A DNA stretch of 59,453 nucleotides from Pirellulales bacterium. Lineage in GTDB: Bacteria; Planctomycetota; Planctomycetia; Pirellulales; DATAWG01. The notes beneath the pieces were generated by a model. That model was not told where the DNA came from. It did not search any database and saw nothing but the letters and a program-made list of their open reading frames with translations. Shown here one piece after another: positions 26,213 to 34,235 of the stretch. The first letter of the stretch is position 1; each line of letters opens with the position of its first letter. The stretch is from the NCBI GenBank assembly GCA_036267355.1, contig DATAWG010000105.1, forward strand, positions 1 to 59,453, read 5' to 3'. Both the position numbers and the translations under genes were made by a program.

Positions 26213-26941
26213 TCAACTCCTGCGAGCGATTTCGAGAAGTCGCAAACGTTCACCGTCGAAGTGGTTCGCACGCATCGCTGGGCGAGCGAGCGAGACCGAC
26301 GTTTTGGGATATGCCGGGCATGCAACTACCGAAACGTCACTTAGCCCAGCAAGGCTTTGAATCGTTCTAATACGCTGGGTGCCCGTGTATGCCCAAGAGT
26401 CGCCGCGCGCGGCGACCATGAAGCCAAAACTGCATCCGTTCAGGTCGCCTCTACGCACTAACTCTGAAACAGAGCGTGCAAGCTCTGTGTCGGGCAGCAG
26501 GTCGCGGAAAGCGAGTCCGTGCGAATCTTCCCAAACTTGCAAGGTGCCTGCGGAGCGTCGCCCCAGCAGCTTGCTTGGATCGTGATCTACGAGGAAGAGA
26601 GTATCGGAATCCTCATTCGCGAGCGCGGGGGCAAAACAGCCCGGGGCGAGCATTTCCCGAAACCCACCGAGATCGGCAGAAAGGACGTTGTGAACCGCAC
26701 CGTAGCCGCTCAGCTCGACGCCGCCGCCGCGACGTTCGGGCGCCGAACGGACCGAGAGCCCTTCAAACGTTGTGCGAAACTCCCAGTCACCGCCGGCCCG
26801 GTGGCCTCCTCCCGCCGCTCGGACGGTAGGCGGCATTTCGACCAAATCGGCGAATTCCAGGTCAGTGTTTTTGGTCGCATTCCGCAATTCGGCGTTCCAC
26901 GAATCGCCCTCCCACGCAGCGGGAGTCCGTTTTTTAAGCAT
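26213..26941 (-). CDS. HK97-type prohead protease (peptidase U35)
   Basis: 242 aa. Residues ~75-210 are the herpesvirus-like serine protease fold used in phage head maturation: YGAVHNVLSADLGGFREML, catalytic His120 in FLVDHDPSKLLG, LLPDTELARSVSELVRRGD and catalytic Ser171 in NGCSFGF. It normally cleaves scaffold and capsid N-termini. The ~70-residue N-terminal extension is Arg/Gly-rich. It heads the operon that runs to the tape measure. The 217 bases upstream (26942-27158) hold no gene, but have a CTCTCT/AGAGAG hairpin near 27111-27130. No capsid substrate is encoded nearby. Confidence 0.88.
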   Translation of the reverse strand: MLKKRTPAAWEGDSWNAELRNATKNTDLEFADLVEMPPTVRAAGGGHRAGGDWEFRTTFEGLSVRSAPERRGGGVELSGYGAVHNVLSADLGGFREMLAPGCFAPALANEDSDTLFLVDHDPSKLLGRRSAGTLQVWEDSHGLAFRDLLPDTELARSVSELVRRGDLNGCSFGFMVAARGDSWAYTGTQRIRTIQSLAGLSDVSVVACPAYPKTSVSLARPAMRANHFDGERLRLLEIARRS

Positions 26942-27158
26942 GATTGTTTTGATTATTCCGTTCGTCGCCTGGGCAACAACTGATTTTTCGCGAAAATTCG
27001 CGCGGCGTTTGGTTGGCGGTCAGCCGGTCGCACGTCCTAGAAAATTGACCCGCCCCTGGGGTCTGCACGGAGTGAAGGTAGTGCGAAGGCTGGTGAACCA
27101 CTTTCGCATAACTCTCTCCACGCGAGAGAGCGCATAGAGAAAGTATTCAGAAATCGCC

Positions 27159-29390
27159 TCACTCCTCTTCACCTTCTTTCACTCGCAGCCTGATTCCATG
27201 CCACCGGATGCGCCCCTTGTGAGGTCCGGTTGTATATCGACTGCTCCTAAAGCCGCGGCTGCGGAGCAGCGTCGCAAATTGTTTCGGAGTCATCGCTGGG
27301 TTGCCTTCCAAGTCGCGGTATGCCGAGAGCAACTCTGACGCGCCGGCTTCCTCATCGACACTCACAGTACAGCATTCATCAATGAAGCCACCTAATATAT
27401 TTTCGTCTGCCTTATACGCGTCAGTCGCCTGTCTCGCTTCCGGCGGTGCATTGAGCCCTTTCCGCTGCCACTCCAAACAACCGCGAACGAGCCACGCCAA
27501 CACGCCAGGCGCCTCTTGGACTAGTTCCTTGCTCAAATCTTTGTTCTGCCGCGCTTCCTCGATCGTCACATTGAACGGCACAAGCTGAATTCGTCGCCAA
27601 ATTGCATTGTCGCTGCCGCGGATCGCTGGCCGGTGGTTGGTTACCAGCACGAGCTTGTGCGTTGGATCGAATTCCGTGAAGTCCTGATATAGTCGGCGAG
27701 CGGTTATCCGATCGCCGCCCGTCAGGCTTTTGACGATTGCCTCGTCCAGCCGGCCATTCTCATCAGTCTCAGAGCAGAATGCGGCCCGCTTGCGAAACAA
27801 TGCAGCTATCTCGGTCGGATGCCTATCGCGGCCCGCCATAAGTAGCTTTGCAGGCGCCTTCAATCCGTAGCTGCCGAAAATGAAAAGCAACAATTCCATC
27901 AGGATGCTTTTTCCGTTCCCACCGAGTCCGTGCCAGATCGGCAGTTTTTGTTCGCGGACGGAGCCGGTCAAAAAATAACCGCACAATCTTTGCACGAACG
28001 CGATCAGCGCTTCCGACGCCGCGAAGATTTCTTGTAGGAATTGATCGAATCTTGGACACGTTGCGCCCGGGTCGTATGGCACCGGGCACAATTGCGTGAT
28101 GTAATCTTCGCGTCGATGGGGTCGGAGTTCACCTGTTCGCAGATTGAGCGTGCCGTTCTCACAATTGAACAACCACGAATCGGCGTCCAATTCCTCCGCT
28201 CGAATGGCAACGCTGGGCTCACTGCGAGCCAACGCAAGAAAGTTTGCGATCCCGGTCGCTCCGTTAGTCGCCCGAATGAAGCTCCGCACCTCGCGGAGCG
28301 CTTTGTCGTCTATCGCCTTGTGATCGAGCCGACGATACGCTTCCCAAAGCGAAACGGAGTATTGCTTCGCGAGCGATTCGATTGCCCGAACCTCATCGGT
28401 GGCCCAGCGGCGGCCGTCGAAGATCAACCATCGCCGCCAGGAATCGCAGTACCGGACGATCAGCCCGTGCCGCGCTTCAAGCCAGGCGACAAACCGCTTT
28501 GCATTAGCGAGGTCGTTTCTACCTTCAATTTCGAGCAAGCCGAGCCGCGATGCGGCCACTGCTTCGGCGGCCTTTCTCCACGTCAGATCGAAATATCGTC
28601 GGCCGCCTTCGGCGAATTTTCCGATCGACTCGACCAGCGGCCAGACGGCTTCCACATCAAGGCCGCGACGGCTGCATTCCGCAGCTAGCGCGAAATCGGT
28701 TTGGCTGCGCTCGCCCGCCAAAGCGTTCGCGCATCGATTGACGAGCGTGGCGAACCATTCGCCAAGTTCCGCCGTCGCAGGCGGCAAGGTGGTCGGTGGC
28801 GAGGCGGCCGGCGTCAGTCCCACAGGCCATAATTCGCTGCAGAGCGCGTCGAGTTCGCGTTGCCGATCTTCGATCGTAGCCGGCGACTCGGCATATCGCT
28901 GGCCGGTGATGCAGAAAAATCGGCCGCTGCCGTAGATGGCCACCTCAGGCGATTTGGAGCCGAACGTCGGCACGTTCTTCGGCTTGAAAACCGAATGGCC
29001 CGGTCGCGGCTTTGCTCGCACGAAAATCTTGACGCCGTATCCACTCGGCGACACTTCACAGTAGCCGCCGAGCCCTTTGACGATCGACTGCGCCCATAGT
29101 GTCAGTTTGCCCGTTGCCGGATCGTGGCAGGCGTCCAGGTCGATCCCGCAAAACGAATCGTGTTCGGCGAACACGTAGCCCACGCCATCGCAGCCGAGCC
29201 GCTCGCAAGCGGAAACGGCGTCGTCGAAGCTAGCCCACGTCGCGGGATTTGTGCTGGACGCGTTCCGACCAGTCATCGGATTGACCGGCAGTTTTGTCAG
29301 TCGGCCCTTCCGTTCAACCGAGCGCCAGCAGACCCATTGCGTTCGCTCGCGGATTTCCGCGGGGACACAATTAGCTTCGACAACAGGCAT
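27159..29390 (-). CDS. Prim-pol/D5-type primase-helicase
   Basis: 743 aa. The N-terminal ~190 residues resemble the archaeo-eukaryotic prim-pol-like domain (FCGIDLDAC, EVSPSGYGVKIFVR, YGSGRFFCITG). A linker and D5_N-type region (residues ~300-450) lead to an SF3 helicase with Walker A GLGGNGKS (about 487), Walker B-like AAFCSETDENGRLDEA and sensor LVLVTNHRPAIRG. This is the P4-alpha/phage-plasmid primase class: it binds an origin and both primes and unwinds, so the element can probably replicate autonomously after excision. A remote origin such as the inverted repeat at 33499-33556 is possible. Confidence 0.92.
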   Translation of the reverse strand: MPVVEANCVPAEIRERTQWVCWRSVERKGRLTKLPVNPMTGRNASSTNPATWASFDDAVSACERLGCDGVGYVFAEHDSFCGIDLDACHDPATGKLTLWAQSIVKGLGGYCEVSPSGYGVKIFVRAKPRPGHSVFKPKNVPTFGSKSPEVAIYGSGRFFCITGQRYAESPATIEDRQRELDALCSELWPVGLTPAASPPTTLPPATAELGEWFATLVNRCANALAGERSQTDFALAAECSRRGLDVEAVWPLVESIGKFAEGGRRYFDLTWRKAAEAVAASRLGLLEIEGRNDLANAKRFVAWLEARHGLIVRYCDSWRRWLIFDGRRWATDEVRAIESLAKQYSVSLWEAYRRLDHKAIDDKALREVRSFIRATNGATGIANFLALARSEPSVAIRAEELDADSWLFNCENGTLNLRTGELRPHRREDYITQLCPVPYDPGATCPRFDQFLQEIFAASEALIAFVQRLCGYFLTGSVREQKLPIWHGLGGNGKSILMELLLFIFGSYGLKAPAKLLMAGRDRHPTEIAALFRKRAAFCSETDENGRLDEAIVKSLTGGDRITARRLYQDFTEFDPTHKLVLVTNHRPAIRGSDNAIWRRIQLVPFNVTIEEARQNKDLSKELVQEAPGVLAWLVRGCLEWQRKGLNAPPEARQATDAYKADENILGGFIDECCTVSVDEEAGASELLSAYRDLEGNPAMTPKQFATLLRSRGFRSSRYTTGPHKGRIRWHGIRLRVKEGEEE

Positions 29391-29479
29391 TCCAACCCAA
29401 CATGTGTATTAAGAACCTCTCGCCCGCGGTTTGCGAGCGCGGGCGAGAGGCAAAGCGGCGACTCGGAGAATGCCGCCTT

Positions 29480-29658
29480 TTAGGGAGACTCTACCTTGGT
29501 GAGCGTGACGCAGATTTCAGAGCCCGGCTTGAATTGGCTCCCCTGCCGCGGTTCCATGGAGAACCGCGCTGCGCTGCCAAATTCACGGCGTCTTGCGTCG
29601 TGCAGGTGGCAGAGAAGGCCGTCGTGATCGGACCGGTCGAAAGAAGCGTTGCGTTCAT
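29480..29658 (-). pseudogene. Possible small frameshifted ORF
   Basis: An ATG at 29658 overlaps the upstream HTH stop (ATGA) and opens MNATLLSTGPITTAFSATCT, which ends at 29491 after a low-quality tail. Another frame of the same strand ends in GSQFKPGSEICVTLTKVESP at 29480 and looks more protein-like. A one-base shift in the GGGG run near 29540-29543 would join the two. It is either a broken small gene or two chance frames. Confidence 0.25.
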
Positions 29659-29843
29659 CGATTGAGCCCCGCGAGCGCTAGCAAGTCCGCGCGACGGAAC
29701 CGAACGCTTCGGCCGATCCGCACTCTTGGTAGCCTGCCGTCGTTCGCCAGCCGCCAGATCGCGGCGAACGAAATTTTCAACAAACAGGCGGCGCCCTCAG
29801 CGGTGAGTAGCTCGCCGTCATCTTCGCTGCAAACGGTTTCCAC
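29655..29843 (-). CDS. Excisionase-family HTH protein
   Basis: 62 aa. It is a compact HTH_17-type domain: LLTAEGAACLLKISFAAIWR, then DGRLPRVRIGRSVRFRRADL. Such proteins bend DNA as recombination directionality factors or act as small regulators. It lies just upstream of the primase gene with an ATGA overlap to a doubtful ORF. It is distinct from the second HTH protein at 22116. Confidence 0.8.
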   Translation of the reverse strand: METVCSEDDGELLTAEGAACLLKISFAAIWRLANDGRLPRVRIGRSVRFRRADLLALAGLNR

Positions 29844-30148
29844 GGAGTTTTCCTGCTAATCAAACGAGTAACGAAAGAACGCATCGCGCGGCCCTCTATC
29901 TAAGTAAGAAGGCCATTTCCGGATTTCACACCGAAAAAATCTTCCGGCCGGCTGCGCGGCCGCCTATATAGCAGGGGGCCCATTCAGAGCTTCCGCACGA
30001 AGAAATCCGAGCAGTCCCCGGCCGAAAGTTTCCCGGCCTGGGACAACCGATACAACCCGTCCTACGCAGCAGCAGCTACGGGTGGTTCCATGCGCGGTCC
30101 GTTTTGTTTGCCGGCTTGAATCTTCAAATCGCTTTAGACGGAAGCCGC
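29844..30148. other. Element intergenic stretch
   Basis: No convincing gene. A 62-codon frame starting GTG at 30152 (GTGA overlap with the sigma gene stop) ends at 29964, but is Cys/Arg-rich without pattern. Several GC-rich partial palindromes built from GGCCGG/CCGGCC are present. A promoter for the HTH/primase unit may be here. Confidence 0.4.
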
Positions 30149-30841
30149 TCACGCGGCCGTGGCAGATACGCTTTCACGCAGCCGCTTTTTCAACGCCCAA
30201 CCAATGGCCTGCACCTGCCTGACCGTCTTGCCGAATTGCTCGGCCACCTCTTCATACGAGGCGCCAAGGGAGCGTTGCTCGACGAACTCTTGCTCCAAGC
30301 CGGTCCGGCAACATTTCAAAATCTCGTTCAACCCTATGCCGTCGCCGGCGTCATCGTCACCGGCTTCAAACGCTTCGGGGCACAGTCCCGATTGCTTGAA
30401 CACCGGGGCTTTCTCGCCGAGACGCCGACGCGTCGTCCGCGGCACGCGGATCAGCGGCTGATAAAACCGGCTGTTTTTGAGACGTTGAACGATCCTCATT
30501 GCCAAAAATCCTCGCACGTCGTAGATCGACGTTCGGAGACTTGGCAACGCACCCACGGCCTCGACGAGCGCGAGATACGCGTCGGAAACGAGATCGTCTC
30601 GCGGCACGCGACGATCGCGGCAAAGCTTATTGGCAATGGTTTCCGCCACCGGCATCGCCGTCTTTATCAGTTCGTCGCGCGCGGTGCCGTCGCCGTCCAG
30701 TAGCCGGCGGAAGAGCGAATCGAGAGCGTTCACATTCTCCCCCTGTGAAAAAGAAAAACGGATGATGCTTCCAGCCAGGTGGCCGCCGATCGGATTATTT
30801 TCACGCTCGGCGTTCCGACGGGTATCGCTTGTGCCGATCAT
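30149..30841 (-). CDS. Sigma-70-like factor of the element (230 aa)
   Basis: Region 2-like residues: ARDELIKTAMPVAETIANKL, RVPRDDLVSDAYLALVEAVG, then IRVPRTTRRRLG. Region 4-like HTH near the C-terminus: YEEVAEQFGKTVRQVQAIGW with a following basic helix. It probably directs RNA polymerase to element promoters, or regulates transcription. It starts at an ATGA overlap with the HAD gene stop (30838-30841). A GTG further in (NVNALDSLF) with GGGGGAG in front is an alternative, shorter start. Divergent from host sigma factors. Confidence 0.75.
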   Translation of the reverse strand: MIGTSDTRRNAERENNPIGGHLAGSIIRFSFSQGENVNALDSLFRRLLDGDGTARDELIKTAMPVAETIANKLCRDRRVPRDDLVSDAYLALVEAVGALPSLRTSIYDVRGFLAMRIVQRLKNSRFYQPLIRVPRTTRRRLGEKAPVFKQSGLCPEAFEAGDDDAGDGIGLNEILKCCRTGLEQEFVEQRSLGASYEEVAEQFGKTVRQVQAIGWALKKRLRESVSATAA

Positions 30842-31455
30842 GCCGCCGTCCCCTCGGAAGGCTGCAAGGCGGCCCTGTGAATCTCCTCCAGGTTGGAAAA
30901 TACCATGCGGGGCGATTCAGCGTGCCGAGAGTTCCACGGCCGGGGAACCAAAACCGCTTGGCCTCCGTGTTGCCGAAACTCATCGACGTTGTGGTCCGAA
31001 TCATCAATGAGCAGCGTCGCTGGATGGGCGCAGAAATGTTTTCGCGGCCCGATCAGATATTGCCGCCGCAACCACGAGGGGAGGCGTGAATGAATCCATT
31101 CAAGCTTGCCTGCAAGGCAGTCCGGATCAATCGTAGGCGATGTGAGCATGCACACGCTCGTTCGCCCGACTGCCCATTCCGCCCAACGGATCAATTCCCC
31201 TGCTTCCGCCGTTAGCGCCGAGGTGCCCCATATGCGACGTGGTACGGCGTTCCAGAATTCGCTTGTGGAGACGGGCGGTAATCCTCGCGGGCCCCGTAGC
31301 TCATTCGCCGCTCGCACGATGTCATAACTGCCGGGGTTCGGCCACTTGTCATCATCGAATTGAGTGACCCCGCAGGCGTTTACTTCTAGCGCGTGCATTA
31401 TCAGCCGGCCACAAACGCCATCGATGTCGAGCATCACTTTTGAAATCGTAATCAT
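30838..31455 (-). CDS. HAD-family 5'(3')-deoxyribonucleotidase-like protein
   Basis: 205 aa. The nucleophile motif is MLDIDGVCG (D-x-D-G, residues ~8-16), the motif II Thr/Ser is in SVCMLTSP, Lys is in GPRKHF and the acidic motif is LLIDDSDHN. The layout matches the small nucleotidases often found in phage genomes, which dephosphorylate dNMPs. It may adjust nucleotide pools during element replication. It sits between two sigma-like genes and overlaps the downstream one by ATGA. The start at 31455 gives MITISKVMLDIDG. Confidence 0.78.
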   Translation of the reverse strand: MITISKVMLDIDGVCGRLIMHALEVNACGVTQFDDDKWPNPGSYDIVRAANELRGPRGLPPVSTSEFWNAVPRRIWGTSALTAEAGELIRWAEWAVGRTSVCMLTSPTIDPDCLAGKLEWIHSRLPSWLRRQYLIGPRKHFCAHPATLLIDDSDHNVDEFRQHGGQAVLVPRPWNSRHAESPRMVFSNLEEIHRAALQPSEGTAA

Positions 31456-31498
31456 TGGGCATCGCCTCCGAACCGTGAGACCAGAAAAAAGTTGCCGA

Positions 31499-32566
31499 TC
31501 ATGCCGCCGTCGCTGCGGAAGACTGCATCGCCAGCTTCGCTTTCCGCAGTCGCTTGGACGCCGTCGCGGCCGTTATACCTAGCCGTCGTGCAATTTCGCG
31601 AAGTGATAGCCCATCGCGGAAGTGCATCGCGGCCACTGATTGCAGTTGGGGGTCGAGGATCATCTTCATTGTTTCAGGTGCGGTGCCATCGACGAGGCGC
31701 CCAAGAGCCGTCTTCGCCTTCTGCAATCGTCTGACGACGGTGTATCTGTGGATGTTCAGCCGGGACGAGATTTCGCGGTCGGACAATCCGTCGATGAAGT
31801 GCATCGCGGCCACTGATTGCAAGCGATAATCGAGCCGACCGATCGCTTGCGCGGTGTCGCCTTCCTCGTGGCCTAGAGCGGCTTCTATGAACCGCGACGC
31901 CTCGTCGCAATACGATCGTGCGGGGCTCCGCGCGAGCTTCTTTTTTCTGAGCAACCAGTCGCTACGCGTGTTTTTCGGCGATGTCTTGCCACGGGTGATT
32001 CTCTTTTCGGGCGAAAGTGCCCGAACGAATGCGCGCTTGGCTTTTTTGACGATCTCAAGCGGCCGGTCGGTGCGATCGTCAGGCGTCCCGCACGCCTCGC
32101 GGGCCATCATATCATCGAGGTAGAACGATTCGAGAATCGCCCGCTGGGGCGGCTCAAGCTTTGCCAACGCGGCGCCAATGGCGGAGATTTCCTCACGCGC
32201 GATCAGTTCGTCCAGAGGCAGCGGCGTGCGAGCATCCGCAAACTCGGCTTGGCTGCGAATCTCTTTTTTGCGCTGGCCCCTCGATCGGCATTGAAGCCAA
32301 TTCTTGCCAGACAAGCGGCCGATGTGGCAGAGCCACCCGCGGAAGCAATCGATCGGCTTGTCAGCGAGTTTTGCAATCCTGATCCACGTCGTTTGGCACA
32401 CCTCGTCCACGGTGTAAGCGTCGAAGCGAAACCACCATTTCAAGAGACGCTGAAGTCTTGGGTTATTCCGCCGGTGCAATTCGGTGAACGCCCCATCGCA
32501 CCGATTCTTGCCATACTCGCCGAGCAACGCTTCGTCAGTCCATTCGGAATAGACAGCGGCCGCCAT
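31499..32566 (-). CDS. Sigma-70-like protein with three region-4-like segments
   Basis: 355 aa. Region 2 (about 10-95) contains WTDEALLGEYGKNRCDGAFT and FDAYTVDEVCQTTWIRI, the ECF-type core. A degenerate region 4 follows at ~131-185 (ALAKLEPPQRAILESFYLDD). Two clear sigma-4-type HTH units come next: LQSVAAMHFIDGLSDREISS (about 249-290) and LQSVAAMHFRDGLSLREIAR (about 307-347). The two copies share 25 identical bases (31620-31644 and 31797-31821), a recent internal duplication. The ATG at 32566 begins the ECF-like part; the frame continues to 32644 with an unlikely hydrophobic start. It could act as a sigma factor or as a multi-HTH promoter binder. Confidence 0.75.
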   Translation of the reverse strand: MAAAVYSEWTDEALLGEYGKNRCDGAFTELHRRNNPRLQRLLKWWFRFDAYTVDEVCQTTWIRIAKLADKPIDCFRGWLCHIGRLSGKNWLQCRSRGQRKKEIRSQAEFADARTPLPLDELIAREEISAIGAALAKLEPPQRAILESFYLDDMMAREACGTPDDRTDRPLEIVKKAKRAFVRALSPEKRITRGKTSPKNTRSDWLLRKKKLARSPARSYCDEASRFIEAALGHEEGDTAQAIGRLDYRLQSVAAMHFIDGLSDREISSRLNIHRYTVVRRLQKAKTALGRLVDGTAPETMKMILDPQLQSVAAMHFRDGLSLREIARRLGITAATASKRLRKAKLAMQSSAATAA

Positions 32567-32987
32567 AGGAGAAGCCCTCACAGTGTAGAGACCGTGCCAG
32601 GCAAAACCTGCCGCCCAGAAAAAGAGCGGGAGCGCCGCCGGCACGCCACCACGAGGCTTCTGACGGCCGGCAGGGGCAATGCGCAGCGACGCCCCCTTTC
32701 TCGAAAGTGCGGCGTAGATGCGTTGCTTACCCTGCGGTTCGCGAATCAGCGAGCTGAATCGCGGTCAGAATTTCGTGGTGTAAGCACGACAAGCGTTGCA
32801 CAAGATAACGTGTGCGTCGAGTTTTCGCAGCGCGAAAGATGCGAAAAATCTCCCGGCTAGTGGCAAGTTTGCCGGCAGTGCGGAAAATAACGCCCGCGGC
32901 GCCCGGCCCGGTGGCGGGTTGCAATCACGCCAAAGGTCAGAAGCGGCCGGGGCGCCGCGGCGCACGAGGAATCAGGCGGTCGCCCTG
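32567..32987. other. Element gap without a secure gene
   Basis: 421 bases. The only notable frame is 32765-32965 on the minus strand, ending DAHVILCNACRAYTTKF. The CxxC could mark a tiny zinc-binding protein, but the rest is low-complexity and I do not call it. Otherwise GC-rich and unstructured. Confidence 0.35.
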
Positions 32988-33329
32988 TCAAGCTTCTGCG
33001 TCGGGCCCTTTGGCCGCCGAAGGTGGTTGGATTTCGACCCCCGCGTTGCGGGCAAGGTCACAGAGCCAACTGCGGAAGTGACCTATTCGTCGGCCGGCGG
33101 ATTTCGCCAGCGTGATCCACGTCGTTTGAGCGACTTCATCCGCGGTGTATGCGTCGAAGCCGAATCGTCGAAGCCGAATCGTCAAAGCCGAATCGTCGAA
33201 GCCGAATCGTCGAATTAGAAGGCATCGCAGCGGGGCATTCCATCGCCGATGCAATTCGGCGAACGACGCCTCGCACCCTTCAGAGCCATAGGCCGCGAGC
33301 AGAGCTTCGTCGGTCGCGTCGCCGGTCAT
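32988..33329 (-). CDS. Region-2-only sigma-like protein, 113 aa
   Basis: Starts at ATG 33329 with GGAGGTG 6 bases upstream. ATDEALLAAYGSEGCEASFA and FDAYTADEVAQTTWITLAKS align with region 2 of the neighbouring 355-aa sigma-like protein, so the two are paralogues. There is no region 4. Relative to its paralogue it carries a 14-residue insertion (RRFGFDDSALTIRL), exactly explained by three extra 14-bp tandem units (33154-33209). It could compete for core polymerase like an anti-sigma or decoy, or be a truncated remnant. Confidence 0.65.
   Translation of the reverse strand: MTGDATDEALLAAYGSEGCEASFAELHRRWNAPLRCLLIRRFGFDDSALTIRLRRFGFDAYTADEVAQTTWITLAKSAGRRIGHFRSWLCDLARNAGVEIQPPSAAKGPDAEA
33154..33209. 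repeat. Four 14-bp tandem repeats in a sigma-like gene
   Basis: Units of TCGAAGCCGAATCG start at 33154, 33168, 33182 (one substitution) and 33196. Three extra units equal 42 bases, which keeps the frame. Gain or loss of one unit would shift it. Confidence 0.85.
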
Positions 33330-33498
33330 GTTCGCACCTCCATCCATCCGTGGTTGGAAACGAAAATGGCCACGTCGATCCGCGGACGCATGCGCTCTGC
33401 GCAAGGTCAGGCCGCCCGCGGATCGACGGGCCGAAGTGGGAGTTCCACGGGGCAGCGAGCGAGCTATTTAATCGTGCCCCGCGGCGCATGTTTCATCG

Positions 33499-33556
33499 GC
33501 AATCGGGCGCCGCAAACTCAAGAGCGCGTGAGAATTACGGCGCGGCGCCCGATTGC
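33499..33556. repeat. Perfect 15-bp inverted repeat, 28-base spacer
   Basis: GCAATCGGGCGCCGC (33499-33513) and its exact complement GCGGCGCCCGATTGC (33542-33556). It lies in the 390-base gene-free stretch 33330-33721 of the element. Candidate roles are replication origin hairpin, recombinase or repressor site, or terminator. No T-run follows, so a terminator is less likely. Confidence 0.7.
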
Positions 33557-33721
33557 TAGCGAAACGCTGTCGGCGTCGATAGCATCAACCCGATACAACA
33601 CGCCAGAAACCCGACACGGGAATCGCAAAAAAAGCCGGCTCGACGCGGGGCAATGCATCGGCCGGCGATCGCGGGCATTGCTGCCCGCTTGTTCTATGGT
33701 AGCCAAGTGGGCAACGTCGAT

Positions 33722-33970
33722 TCAAGCACCTCGCCGCCTACGCCGCATAGCCAAACGGCCGATATGAGGACGCCTCGCGCAGAAATTGTCGTTCAATAAA
33801 GCGTTTTTGGCCTGGGCCGGAGTCTCGGCTAGGACAGCAGCGAGGGTGAGGGCGGCCGCCGCGGCGTCGCTGTCGATGGTCGATCGAAAATACTTGAATA
33901 GTGCCGACGCGTTTGGGGGCATCCATTTGCGTTGGCCTCCGTGCCTTGTGTTCTTGGTCCGTTTCCCCAT
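33722..33970 (-). CDS. Hypothetical element protein, 82 aa
   Basis: Not recognised. A basic start (MGKRTKNTRHGGQRK) precedes FKYFRSTIDSDAAAAALTLA and AAVLAETPAQAKNALLND, both amphipathic helices, then a basic C-terminus. It would be the first complete gene downstream of the integrase tail on the circular form. Ribosome-binding signal is weak. Overlapping frames start at 34001 and 34017, but this one has the most protein-like composition. Confidence 0.45.
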   Translation of the reverse strand: MGKRTKNTRHGGQRKWMPPNASALFKYFRSTIDSDAAAAALTLAAVLAETPAQAKNALLNDNFCARRPHIGRLAMRRRRRGA

Positions 33971-34020
33971 TCGGCAAGTTTCGGCACTCCGATAGCGACA
34001 AGTTTAGCGGCGGTCATCGA

Positions 34021-34235
34021 TCACATCCCTTCCGCTTCGGCTCGACGCCTGCGAGCGGCCTTAGCCGCCGGCGACGGTGCCGCGGTGCCGACGAGGGCCA
34101 TAACCGCTAGGCGGATCGATTCCGAGAGTGTCGGCCAGGCATCAACGATGCGTTGCAAATCCGGCCCGTACTGCATTAGCACTGCGCTCGCACTTGCAAT
34201 CGCCGTTTCCGCCGGGTATTTTGATGATTGGTCGA
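34021..34235 (-). other. Stranded 71-codon integrase C-terminal tail
   Basis: Open in the same frame as the attachment core (GAGGSRTHDGGFAI). It encodes LDQSSKYPAETAIASASAVL, then MQYGPDLQRIVDAWPTLSES, a helix IRLAVMALVGTAA and a basic end. In the integrated state it has no start codon of its own inside the element. In the circle it joins the integrase frame directly. AVLMQYGP also occurs in the integrase (412-419), and the DNA at 34162-34189 matches 20612-20639 at 25 of 28 bases. Confidence 0.8.

Noticed and set aside
27111-27130. Rho-independent terminator after the primase gene
   Set aside because: The CTCTCT/AGAGAG hairpin is short and lacks a T-run on the minus strand; kept only as a remark in the protease entry.
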